Made by a program: the position numbers and the translations under genes. This document shows, piece after piece, positions 49,338-58,900 of a DNA stretch of 64,000 bases (positions are counted from its first letter, which is position 1; each line of letters starts with the position of its first letter). The notes beneath the pieces are model-generated. The model was not told where the DNA came from and did no database searches. It saw only the letters and a list, made by a program, of their open reading frames with translations. Origin of the DNA: CAVQND01 sp049518415 (GTDB lineage Bacteria; Verrucomicrobiota; Verrucomicrobiia; Limisphaerales; UBA8199); assembly GCA_049518415.1 (NCBI GenBank), contig JBEKRX010000005.1, forward strand, positions 50,956 through 114,955. The letters are read 5' to 3'.

Positions 49338-51797
49338 TCACAGCTTCTCAGAACCAACAGCATTGCGGTTGGGCGGCTCCAGGCCTTGCAGGTGCCGCAC
49401 GAAAAAGTCTTGCAGCCGTCTCTGCCCGTAAGCCCCGCCCGCCCCGTGTCCCCCACTGGGCACGACCAGCAGCTCAAAATCCTTTCCCGCCCGCACCAGG
49501 GCATCGACCAACCGGAAAGTGCTCTCGGGCGGAACGTTGTCGTCCATTCCGCCCACTACCAGCATCAGGTAACCTTGCAGCTTGCCCGCATTCTCGATGT
49601 TCGAGCACTCCGCATACTGCGGCCCGACCGGGTAGCCCATCCACTGCTCGTTCCAGGAGGCCTTGTCCATGCGGTTATCGTGGCAGCCGCTGTTGGCCAC
49701 GGCCGCCTTGTAGAACTCCGGGTGGAACAGCAATGCCCCGGCGGCGCTTTGGCCCCCGGCCGAGTTGCCATAGATGCCGACCCGGCTCAGGTCGTAATAG
49801 GAATATTTGGCGGCGACCGCCTGGTGCCACAAGATGCGGTCCGGCAAGCCGGCGTCCTTGAGGTTCTTCCAACAGACATCGTGGAACGCCTTCGAGCGGT
49901 CGGCCGTGCCCATCCCGTCGATCTGCACCACGATGAATCCCAAATCGGTCAGGGCCGAAAACCGGCTCGAGCCGCTGAATGACTTGGGCACGTAGGAGCT
50001 CTGCGGCCCGGCGTAAATCTCCTCCAGCACCGGGTACTTCTTGCTCGGATCAAGGTGGGGGAGGCGGCAGATTATGCCCCAAATATCGGTCTTGCCGTCG
50101 CGCCCCTTGGCCACGAACACCTCCGGCGCTTCCCAGCCGCGGGCCTTGAGTTCGGAAATGTCGGCCTGCTCGAACTGGCACACCCGCGCACCGTCGGACA
50201 CGCGCCGCAGCTCGTGCACCGGCGGCACCTCCACGCGGCTGTAGGTGTCAATGAGGTATTTCCGGTCCGGGGAGTATTGAATCGAGTGATTGCCGTTGCC
50301 CTCGGTCAGCGCCAGCAGCCCCGTGCCATCGAAGTTGATGCGGTAGTAATGGATAAAGTAGGGGCTCTGCTCCGGGTTTTTGCCGCTGGCCCGGAACCAC
50401 ACTTGCCGGTTGTCCTCGTCGATGCGCTCGATGCCGCGGACGACGTACTCGCCCCTGGTAATCTGGTTCTTGATCTTGGCCTCCCGCGTATCGACCAGGT
50501 AGAGGTGACGCCAGCCGTCGCGTTCGGAGACGTAAATCAACTCGTCACTCTTCTCCAGCCAGTTGACGTAGCGGATGTTCAGGTTTTCAGTGTGCGCGGT
50601 CCAGATGAAGGTCTGGGTTCTTTCGTCGATCAGGCTGCGCAAGGCGCCGGTGCGCGAATCCACTTCCAGGACTCGCAACCGCTGGTGCCCACGGTCCTCT
50701 TGCTGGTAAGCGAAATGGCGCCCGTCCCGGTTCCAGCGGAGCCGGGGCGGCTCCCATTCATGCTCGAACCGCTCCACTTGCGGCTTGATCTGCTTGCCGC
50801 CGGCCACCTCAAAGACACTCAGTTCCCAGGTTGTAAACTTGTCCCCGGGCAGCGCATAAGGCCGCCGGTGCAGCACCGCCCGGCCACCCCCGCGCGGGGC
50901 GGTTTCAACCAAATAGACCTCTTTGCGCTCGCCGGGGCTTATCCGCCAGGCGGCCAGGGCCTGTGCATCCGGCGCCCACTCCAATTGCCCGTAGGCCTCG
51001 CCTTCCTGGCCATCCTGCGTCAGTTGGTGCTCGGCCTTATCGTCCTCCGAACGGACAAAAACATTCCGCTCCTTCACAAAGGCCGTCCATTTGCCGTCGG
51101 GAGAGCGCGTCTGGCGCGTCGGCTCGTCCTGTTCCCCCTCCCCGGTGCTCTGGCGATCGGGGTTCCGGGCCTCGGCCGGCTCCGGGGCCGGCCGCTCGAG
51201 CTTCGTGGTCCGCGCCGCCAGCCCATCCTCGTTCGGCGTGCAGGAAGCGGCCTCAACCGCCGGCCAAGATGCCGGCGCCCCCGGTGGTTCAGGGGCAGGC
51301 GCCCAGGCAGGCCCTGAGGTCTTCGAGGCCGAGCCTGCCGGCGCGGCGGCGCACTCGTACGAACCCAGTTTGCACTGCCAGGTCTTGTCCGCCGCCTCGA
51401 ACCGGACGCTCTGGCCATCCTCGCTGAACTCAATCTCGGAGAACGGCAGCCGCTCGGCCTGGTATGGCTGCCCGGCAGCCTTCGAGAGCGCCGCCGCCAG
51501 GCGCTCATGGTCGAACGCGGGGCGCCGGCCGCCCCGTTCGGCCTCCACCAGGATAAACTCTTTGGCGCCGTCCCGCAGGTCGTTGCGGTACCAGAACTTC
51601 GTATTGTTTTGGAACCAATGGGGAGCGATGGTCGCCTTATAGACCCCGCGTTCGGGGCCTCGCCCGCGCCGCTGCGGCGACGGGCGGAGCGCATCGGCGC
51701 CCGGCTCTGCCGGCGCGGCGACCGTCAGTGAAATCAGAACGGCGGACAAAACCAGGGTCAGCGAGGCTGGTCCAGAAGTGGTTAATGGCATAGACAT
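49338..51797 (-). CDS. S9 family peptidase, DPP-IV type
   Basis: 819 residues from ATG 51797, giving a signal peptide (PASLTLVLSAVLISLTVAAP). The N-terminal half is a beta-propeller with many strand pairs (RSPDGKWTAFVKERNVFVRS, RLRWNRDGRHFAYQQEDRGH); a Pro/Ala-rich insert lies near residues 150-215. The C-terminal alpha/beta hydrolase has Ser679 in GIYGNSAGGQS, Asp752 in VVGGMDDNVPP, and His784 in VPSGGHGAGG. It should remove dipeptides from peptide N-termini outside the cytoplasm. The nearest gene downstream is the WXG100 operon, 474 bp away on the same strand. Confidence 0.93.
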   Translation of the reverse strand: MSMPLTTSGPASLTLVLSAVLISLTVAAPAEPGADALRPSPQRRGRGPERGVYKATIAPHWFQNNTKFWYRNDLRDGAKEFILVEAERGGRRPAFDHERLAAALSKAAGQPYQAERLPFSEIEFSEDGQSVRFEAADKTWQCKLGSYECAAAPAGSASKTSGPAWAPAPEPPGAPASWPAVEAASCTPNEDGLAARTTKLERPAPEPAEARNPDRQSTGEGEQDEPTRQTRSPDGKWTAFVKERNVFVRSEDDKAEHQLTQDGQEGEAYGQLEWAPDAQALAAWRISPGERKEVYLVETAPRGGGRAVLHRRPYALPGDKFTTWELSVFEVAGGKQIKPQVERFEHEWEPPRLRWNRDGRHFAYQQEDRGHQRLRVLEVDSRTGALRSLIDERTQTFIWTAHTENLNIRYVNWLEKSDELIYVSERDGWRHLYLVDTREAKIKNQITRGEYVVRGIERIDEDNRQVWFRASGKNPEQSPYFIHYYRINFDGTGLLALTEGNGNHSIQYSPDRKYLIDTYSRVEVPPVHELRRVSDGARVCQFEQADISELKARGWEAPEVFVAKGRDGKTDIWGIICRLPHLDPSKKYPVLEEIYAGPQSSYVPKSFSGSSRFSALTDLGFIVVQIDGMGTADRSKAFHDVCWKNLKDAGLPDRILWHQAVAAKYSYYDLSRVGIYGNSAGGQSAAGALLFHPEFYKAAVANSGCHDNRMDKASWNEQWMGYPVGPQYAECSNIENAGKLQGYLMLVVGGMDDNVPPESTFRLVDALVRAGKDFELLVVPSGGHGAGGAYGQRRLQDFFVRHLQGLEPPNRNAVGSEKL

Positions 51798-51886
51798 TCT
51801 GCATTTGCATGATGGGGTCAACCGCCAGCTTTCCGCAACCCCCAAACCGGTATTGGCTTGCAGTTCGCCGGCGGCGGGAGCATGCT

Positions 51887-52048
51887 ATTCCACTGAGCGT
51901 TCAAGATGGCACTAAGGCGCGCAGGACTTTGGGCCTCCGGCGAGGCGCGAGCGAGGCGCATATCCGTAGCGATCTGCAACGAGCGAGCAACGAAGCCAGA
52001 GGCCCAAAGGACAAGCGAATTAGTGCCATCTTGAACGCGAATTGGAAT
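51887..52048. repeat. Long copy of the MITE-like GCGTTCAAGATGGC element
   Basis: 162 bp. Left terminus ATTCCACTGAGCGTTCAAGA..., right terminus the inverse of ATTCCAATTCGCGTTCAAGA; about 31 bp of inverted ends with few mismatches. Inside, ACTTTGGGCCTC and GAGGCCCAAAGG form a second, nested inverted pair. It occupies much of the gap 51798-52224; the rest has nothing I can support. Confidence 0.85.
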
Positions 52049-52224
52049 TAGGCAAAACCCCGCGCTCGGGGCTCGCGCAGAGCCGGACTCGCATCCGCCT
52101 GGGGCAGACAGGCCTTCCAGCCTGCCGGTTTAGGCGGCTCTCGAACCCCCCATTTCTGCGCCGGGTCGGCCAGCCTGCCGATGCATCGGTCCCGACGTGT
52201 GGGGAGCAGGGCTGCCCTGTTGAG

Positions 52225-53496
52225 ATGAGCACTATGCGCCAGAACCAGTCCGTGCGTCCGCCCCCCCCGGAAGGGTTGGCGCGCGCGCTGGCGGTCGAAC
52301 GCCTCCGCAATGAGCGGCTGCTTAGTCTGCTCCGCCTGATTGGGGTCACACTGTTCCTTGTGATCGTGATCTGGCAGGAGGTGTTGAAGCCAACACCCCG
52401 TGAGCGCGGCTACCCCGGGCTGTTGGTGGGCTACTGGGTTTTGAGTGTCGCGCTTTTTGTCAGTGGTTGCCTCTCGGCTCGGCTCACCCGCCTCAGCAGT
52501 CTGGCCGTTCCTTGGCTGGATATGCCGTTGGTCTTTCTGATCCAACTCGGGCGAATGGAAGCCTCGACCGATCCGCGGGCGGTGGCCAATTTCACCCTGG
52601 GCCTATATTTCTGTTTCATAATGCTGGCGGCGATGGCCCTCCGGGGCTGGCAGCTCCTCCTGGCTGCCGCCGTGGCCATCGTCCTGGAACAACTCCTCCA
52701 GCATTGGGCTGGCGAGTCTGCTTTGGGCGAAATTGGAGGGGTGCTGCTCATCGGCCTGGCCGCCGGGGTGTGTGATTATGCCCGCCGGCGACGCGTTGAA
52801 ATGGTGAACCAGGTCTGTGCCGAACAACTCCTGCGCGAACGGCTCGAGCGCTACTTCTCCCCACAGGTGGCGCAACTCATCCAACAGCAGGCCGACCACC
52901 TGGCCAGCGGACAACCCGGCGACGCTACCGTGCTTTTTGCCGACCTCCGCGGCTTCACCACGCTGAGCGAACAGCTTGGCAGCGCCCGCATTGTGGCCCT
53001 GCTCAACGAATTCCATACCCGCATGGTGGAAGCTGTCTTTGCCTGCGGCGGCACGCTCGACAAGTACATGGGCGACGGCCTCATGGCCTACTTCGGCGCG
53101 CCACTGCCCCAACCCGATCACGCCCAGCGCGCCGTGCAGTGCGCCCTGGCCATGCAGGAACAACTGGCCGATTTTAACACCCAGCGCCTCACGCGCGGCG
53201 AACCGCCCCTGCGCATGGGCATTGGCCTTCACTCCGGTCCGGTCGTGGTCGGCAGTATCGGCGCCCCGCACCGTCGTGAATTCACCGTGGTGGGCGACAC
53301 CGTCAACCTCGCCGCGCGGCTCGAACAGGTGTCTAAACTCTTCGAGGAAGGCATTATCCTCTCCGAGGAAACCCGCCAGCGCAGCGCCCAGAGCTTTGCT
53401 TTTAAGGACCTCGACCTGGTCTCGGTCAGGGGCAGAACCGCCCCCGTCAGGATTTACACGCCCCTGGCGGTAAGAGCACCCCGGCTTCGGCCTTGA
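52225..53496 (+). CDS. Membrane class III adenylate cyclase
   Basis: 423 residues from ATG 52225; upstream frame is intergenic. Six hydrophobic helices lie at about 33-50, 65-84, 91-108, 120-138, 141-156 and 168-184. A short helix (AEQLLRERLERYFSPQVAQL) leads to the cyclase domain: metal-binding Asp240 in VLFADLRGFT and Asp284 in KYMGDGLMAYF, adenine-selecting Lys280 and Asp358 in VVGDTVNLAARLE, with Asn361 and Arg365 for the transition state. All key residues are present, so it should make cAMP. No cAMP receptor gene is in the window. Confidence 0.94.
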   Translation: MSTMRQNQSVRPPPPEGLARALAVERLRNERLLSLLRLIGVTLFLVIVIWQEVLKPTPRERGYPGLLVGYWVLSVALFVSGCLSARLTRLSSLAVPWLDMPLVFLIQLGRMEASTDPRAVANFTLGLYFCFIMLAAMALRGWQLLLAAAVAIVLEQLLQHWAGESALGEIGGVLLIGLAAGVCDYARRRRVEMVNQVCAEQLLRERLERYFSPQVAQLIQQQADHLASGQPGDATVLFADLRGFTTLSEQLGSARIVALLNEFHTRMVEAVFACGGTLDKYMGDGLMAYFGAPLPQPDHAQRAVQCALAMQEQLADFNTQRLTRGEPPLRMGIGLHSGPVVVGSIGAPHRREFTVVGDTVNLAARLEQVSKLFEEGIILSEETRQRSAQSFAFKDLDLVSVRGRTAPVRIYTPLAVRAPRLRP

Positions 53497-53651
53497 TTAT
53501 CGGGCAAAAGCGCCCATCATTATGGGTCTGTGAGCATTTCATCGAAGAGCCTCAACTGGCTGCCGCGCCACGCTGCCAACCTGTTTGCGCGCAGAGAATT
53601 GCGCAACCTCCACACCCGCATCCTGAACCCGACGACCGACCTCCTCGAGCA

Positions 53652-55457
53652 GTGAACGAGCGCCTCTTTGAGAGCACCGACAGCGTGCGCAGCGCCAAGC
53701 CGTTGCGCCATGCGCAGTCCCTTCAACTGGACGGGCCGCTACCACTGGAAAAGGGCGGCCGCCTGGCCAGCATCTCCGTGGCCTACGAGACCTACGGCCG
53801 GCTCAATCCCGCCCGCGACAATGCCATCCTTATCTGTCATGCGATCAGCGGCGATTCACATGTCGCCCGCCACGGCGAGGACGATGATCCCGGCTGGTGG
53901 GACGTCATGGTGGGACCCGGCAGGCCCATTGACACCGACCGGTTTTTTGTAATCTGCCCAAATCTGCTGGGCGGCTGCCGGGGCACCACTGGCCCGTGCA
54001 GCCTAAACCCCGCCACGGGCAAACCTTACGGTCCTGACTTCCCGACCATCACCATCGGCGACATGGTGGAAGTGCAGCGCCGGCTGCTGCGGCAACTGGG
54101 CCTCGGACAACTCCTGGCCGTGGTGGGCGGCTCGCTGGGCGGCCACCTGGCGCTGACCTGGGCGACGCGCTATCCCGGCTCCACGCGGGGCGTCCTCGCC
54201 CTGGCCACTTCGGCGCGCCTCACCAGCCAGGCGCTGGCCTTCGATGTCGTGGGCCGCAATGCCATCTTGCGCGACCCGCATTTCCACGGGGGCCGCTACT
54301 ATGACCGGCCGCACGGCCCGCGGGTGGGCCTGGCCCTGGCGCGCATGATCGGCCATATCACTTACCTGTCCCAGGAAGCCATGTCCCAGAAGTTCGAGGC
54401 GGACCGGCTGCACCCGCGCGGCGTGGCCATGGAGTTCGAGAAACGGTTTTCCGTCGGCTCCTACCTGGGCTATCAAGGCATGAAATTCGTCGAGCGTTTC
54501 GACGCCAACAGTTACGTGGTGCTCTCGCTGGCGATGGACCTCTTTGACCTGGGCGGCACGCCCGGGGAATTAGCCGCCGCTTTCCGGGACAATCGCAGTC
54601 GCTGGCTGGTGATTAGTTTCTCCAGCGATTGGCTCTTCCCGCCCGAACAATCGCGCGACCTCGTCAACGCCCTCCTCGCCAACCGCGCCCCGGTGAGCTA
54701 CTGCAATGTCCAAAGCCCCTGCGGCCACGACGCCTTCCTGCTCCCGGACCAACTGGACGTTTACGGCGAGATGAGCCGGGCCTTTCTCGACCGCCTGGCC
54801 TCCGCCGCCGGCGCCAACGCCAAACTCCCGGAACAGCCCCACGGCCCCACCAGCATCTTCCACCACCACCGGCTCGATTATGACCGCATCCTCGAATTGG
54901 TCCCCCCCGGCGCCAGCGTCCTGGACCTGGGCTGCGGCTCCGGTCGTTTGCTGGCGCGGCTCAAAGCGGCCAACCACCAGCGCCTGGTCGGCGTCGAATT
55001 GGATGAGAAGAAAATCCTCACCTGCATCAGCCGCGGGCTCGACGTGCTCCAGGCCGATTTGAACAAGGGCCTCGCCGCCTTCGGCGGCAGTGAATTTGAC
55101 TGTGTGATCCTGTCCCAAACTCTGCAAGCGGTCTATGATGTCGAGGGCGTGCTGATGGAAATGCTCCGGATTGGCCGCTCCTGCATCGTCAGCATCCCCA
55201 ATTTCGCCTATCACCGGCTCCGCCAAATGCTCACCGCCGAGGGCCGGGCCCCCAAATCGCCCGGCGTCTTGCGCTACGAATGGTACAATACCCCGAATAT
55301 CCGCTTCTTCAGCATCGCCGATTTCGAGGAGTTTTGCCGCCAAAAGAACATCCGCGTCCACCGGCGCATCGCCTTGGATACCGAGGCCGGCGCGGAAGTG
55401 TTCGAGGACCCGAATCTGAAGGCCGATTTGGCCATCTTTGTCATCAGCAAGGCCTAG
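53652..55457 (+). CDS. metXW: Homoserine O-acyltransferase MetX fused to MetW-like methyltransferase
   Basis: 601 residues from the GTG at 53652 (NERLFEST...); no ATG fits and the upstream frame is not protein-like. Residues 1-385 are MetX: AISGDSHVAR, NLLGGCRGTTGP, nucleophile Ser161 in VVGGSLGGHLAL, Asp326 in SFSSDWLFPP, His359 in CGHDAF. It acylates homoserine for methionine synthesis. Residues about 405-601 are MetW-like: SAM loop SVLDLGCGSGRL (422-433), then CVILSQTLQAVYDVEGVLME and CIVSIPNFAYHRLR. MetX and MetW are usually separate neighbouring genes, so this is a natural fusion. Cytoplasmic. Confidence 0.93.
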   Translation: MNERLFESTDSVRSAKPLRHAQSLQLDGPLPLEKGGRLASISVAYETYGRLNPARDNAILICHAISGDSHVARHGEDDDPGWWDVMVGPGRPIDTDRFFVICPNLLGGCRGTTGPCSLNPATGKPYGPDFPTITIGDMVEVQRRLLRQLGLGQLLAVVGGSLGGHLALTWATRYPGSTRGVLALATSARLTSQALAFDVVGRNAILRDPHFHGGRYYDRPHGPRVGLALARMIGHITYLSQEAMSQKFEADRLHPRGVAMEFEKRFSVGSYLGYQGMKFVERFDANSYVVLSLAMDLFDLGGTPGELAAAFRDNRSRWLVISFSSDWLFPPEQSRDLVNALLANRAPVSYCNVQSPCGHDAFLLPDQLDVYGEMSRAFLDRLASAAGANAKLPEQPHGPTSIFHHHRLDYDRILELVPPGASVLDLGCGSGRLLARLKAANHQRLVGVELDEKKILTCISRGLDVLQADLNKGLAAFGGSEFDCVILSQTLQAVYDVEGVLMEMLRIGRSCIVSIPNFAYHRLRQMLTAEGRAPKSPGVLRYEWYNTPNIRFFSIADFEEFCRQKNIRVHRRIALDTEAGAEVFEDPNLKADLAIFVISKA

Positions 55458-55502
55458 GCAGACCGTCGTTGGCTGAGGTGCTTCTTTCCTTTTAAGCCGC
55501 GG

Positions 55503-55720
55503 CCCGGCCAGTTTTTTGGCAAAAATGGCCAATGTGGCCAATGCAGCCAATGTAGCCAATGCAGTGCTCCGCCAGGCTGCGGTCCCGCCGCGGCGGGACG
55601 CCACCGTGCTTCTCTGGCCTGATTTATTTGTTGGTGATTCTCTTGCCTTAAAACCGCCGCCAGACCAAAAAGTCAAGCCGCACTTGTCAAATGTTGAGAC
55701 GCGACCCCTTTGCCTTTTAT
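55503..55720. repeat. Left inverted-repeat blocks beside the RCC1 gene, with GCCAATG array
   Basis: Block A (55503-55543, CCCGGCCAGTTTTTTGGC...) matches the inverse of 62541-62581 with one mismatch in 41 bp. Block B (55687-55718, TCAAATGTTGAGACGCGACC...) matches the inverse of 62353-62384 with one mismatch in 32 bp. Between them, 55560-55640 repeats the GC-rich tail of the 15645 element. The remaining gap to 55930 shows no gene. Confidence 0.88.
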
Positions 55721-55930
55721 AGACATTGGGCCGAGACCACCGGTGCGACTTTTTTCAAGGAAATTTCCGGGTTAGAGGTGTGTTAATGGATGCGGGGCTG
55801 TCACGCTGGCTGCTCGCCCAGGGCAAATATCAGTGGGCTCCGATGCGCCCATCCCGAGCAGTCAAATAAGTCGGAACGGGAGCCGGACCGCACAGACCGC
55901 ACCTGCGGCCCCGCTTCAGATCGGCGAACC

Positions 55931-58900
55931 TCACGGCATCGGCAGGGCGAGCCGGTAGAACCGTTGCGGACCGCCGGAAAACGGCGGGGTGGAGGTTTGC
56001 CCGTCCTGCAAGCCCGTCAGGGTATTGGTCGTCGCCCACCCGGGCACGCTCAGCGTGTCGCGGAATTGCAGGGTATAGCGCATGTAGGGTTCGCCGTAGA
56101 GGAGCAGGCTCGGCGGAGTGCTGACGCTGCCGATTTCCAGGACCGGTGGGGGCGAGTTCGTCGGTTGCGTCCAAGCGTCACGGAGGAGGTTCAGGAGACG
56201 AAGCGTGTGCCCGACCAGGCGCGGGATTTCGGGCTGGCCGGTGGCTTGCAGGTTGGTCAGACACTGATTCAGCCGGTCTTGGAACCGCAGATAGCGGAGC
56301 GCGGCCACTTGCGTGAGCGCCTGGGCCGGCGCGGTCGGCGAGACTTGGAGCTGGGCATTCTGGGTCTGGAGGAAGGTGGTGGCAGCGCTGGTGTCTATCA
56401 ACGATTCGCTGCCGTAGAGAAAACCGTGCAGGACATCGTCGTTGGCCAGGGTGTAGGGCAACCCCAACTCCAGCACATCTGTCAGCAGCATCTTGGCCCC
56501 GGAGAGCTGCCCGGCGGCGGTGTCCAAAGCACTGCCGGTGAGGCCCAGTTCATTAACTGTGTTCAGATTGCAGCTCCGGAACAAGGCCGCCACACGGGCG
56601 GGAATTTGCGCCCGGACGAACGACACGCCCTGGTTCGCACCGGTTCCGCTGATGCCGGCGGCGGTCAGGAAGAGGCTGCGGTCGGAGCCTGCAGCAACCG
56701 CCACGACGTTGCTCAAACCGGAGGGAATGTTGATCTGGCCGAACTTGTTGTCTCCCCAGCCAACGACGGTGCCGTCGGCCCTGAGCGCCAGACTGTGCCA
56801 GTAGCCCGCCGCAATCGCCACGACGTTGCTCAAACCGGAGGGAATGTTGATCTGGCCGAAGTCGTTGTTTCCCCAGCCAACGGCGGTGCCGTCGGCCTTG
56901 AGCGCCAGACTGTGAAAACCGCCCGCCGCAATCGCCACTACGTTGCCTAAGCCTGCAGGAATGCTGATCTCGCCCCAGGTGCTGTCTCCCCAGCCGACCA
57001 CTGTGCCATCGCTCTTAAGCGCCAGGCTGTGCCCAAAGCCCCCCGCAGTCGCCACTACGTTGCCTAAGCCTGCAGGAATGCTGATCTCGCCCCAGGTGTT
57101 GGCTCCCCAGCCGACGACGGTGCCGTCGGCCTTGAGCGCCAGACCGTGTTGATCGCCAGCCGCGACCGCCACGACGTTCGTCAAACCCGATGGGATACTG
57201 ATCTGGCCCCAGTCGTTGAGTCCCCAGCCGACAACGGTGCCGTCCGCCTTGAGGGCCAAACTGTAACGGCTGCCCGCCGCGATCGCCGCCACGTTGATTA
57301 AGCCCGCTGGCATGGTGATGATCGAACCGTTTAAGCCCGAGCCCATGCCCCAATCAACCACCGCGCCGTCGGTTCTGAGTGCCATGTCATGGTAACCGCC
57401 CGCCGCGACCGCCGCTACGTTGGTCAAGGCGACGAGGGGGGCGTTCTGGCCCCATCCGTTGTAGCCCCAGAAGACGACGGTGCCGTCGGCCTTGAGTGCG
57501 AAGTTGTTGTCGGAGCGCGCCGCGATGGCCACGACGTTCGTCAACCCGGGGGGAAGATTGGTCTGGCCGTTGGAGTTGTCTCCCCAGGCTACGACCGTGC
57601 CGTCGGCCTTGAGGGCCAAACTGTAAGAGTCGGCCGCCGCGATGGCCACCACATTGTTCGCGCTGGAAGGAATGTTGATCTCGCCCAAGCTGTTGTCTCC
57701 CCAGCCGACAACGGTGCCGTCGCTCTTGAGCGCCAGACTGTGGCAATCCCCCGCCGCAATCGCCACGACGTTGCTCAAACCGGAGGGAATGTTGATCTCG
57801 CCGTCAGCGTTGTGTCCCCAGCCGACGACGGTGCCATCGGCCTGGAGCGCCAGACTGTGGCAATTGCCCGCCGCGATCGCCTCGACGTTCGCCAAATCCG
57901 ATGGGATACTGATCGCGCCATAGGTGTTGTCTCCCCAGCCGACGACGGTGCCGTCCGCATTGAGGGCCAAACTGTACGAGCCGCCCGCCGCGATAGCCAC
58001 GACATTGTTCGCGCTGGAAGGAATGCTGATCTCGCCGTCATCGTTGTCTCCCCAGCCGACGACGGTGCCATCGCTCTTGAGCGCCAAACTGTGGTCCCAT
58101 CCCGCCGCGATCGCCACGACGTTGCTCAAACCGGAGGGAATGTTGATGTGGCCAACGTTTTGAATGTACCACCCCCAGCCGACGACCGTGCCGTCGGCCC
58201 TGAGGGCCAGACCGTAACCTTGGCCGGCGGCGATTGCCCCGCGCCAAGTGAGTGCTGGCGGCACGAGACTCTGGCGCTGGCTGTTGTCTCCCCAGACAAC
58301 GACCGTACCGTCGGCCTTCAGCGCGCAGGAGTGATACCCACCTCCGGCAATCGCCACCACGTCTTTGATGTGCGGAGGGACGTTGGTCTGGCCGTAGGTG
58401 TCGTCACCCCAGGCGACAAGGGTGCCATCGGCCTTGAGCGCGCAGGAATGATACCCACCTCCGGCAATCGCCACGACGTTTTTGAGGTCCGGAGGGACGC
58501 TGGTCTGGCCGTAGGTGTCGTCGCCCCAGGCGACAAGGGTGCCATCGGCCTTGAGCGCCAGACTGTGGTGGTACCCCGCCGCAATCGCCAGTACGTTGCT
58601 CAAGCCGAAAGGAATGGTGGCCGGCACCCAGGTCGGGCCGGCGAGTTGGCCGTCGCAAGCACTGCCAGTAGTGACCGCGCTATTTCTGGCGGTGGCGCCG
58701 GTGCCCTCGTCGAGCTTCCAGTAGGCAATCAAGCCGGGCTCGGTGCCCGTCAAACCGTGCAACATGTCTCCCTGGATGTCAGTCTGGCTGCGGGCCACAT
58801 TCCAGATGCGCACTTCATCCAGGAGTCCGCTATAAAAGCCGTTCGTGGGTTGAGATTGTCGGTAGTATCCCAAGCAGACAGGCCGCAAAGTGGTCGTTGC

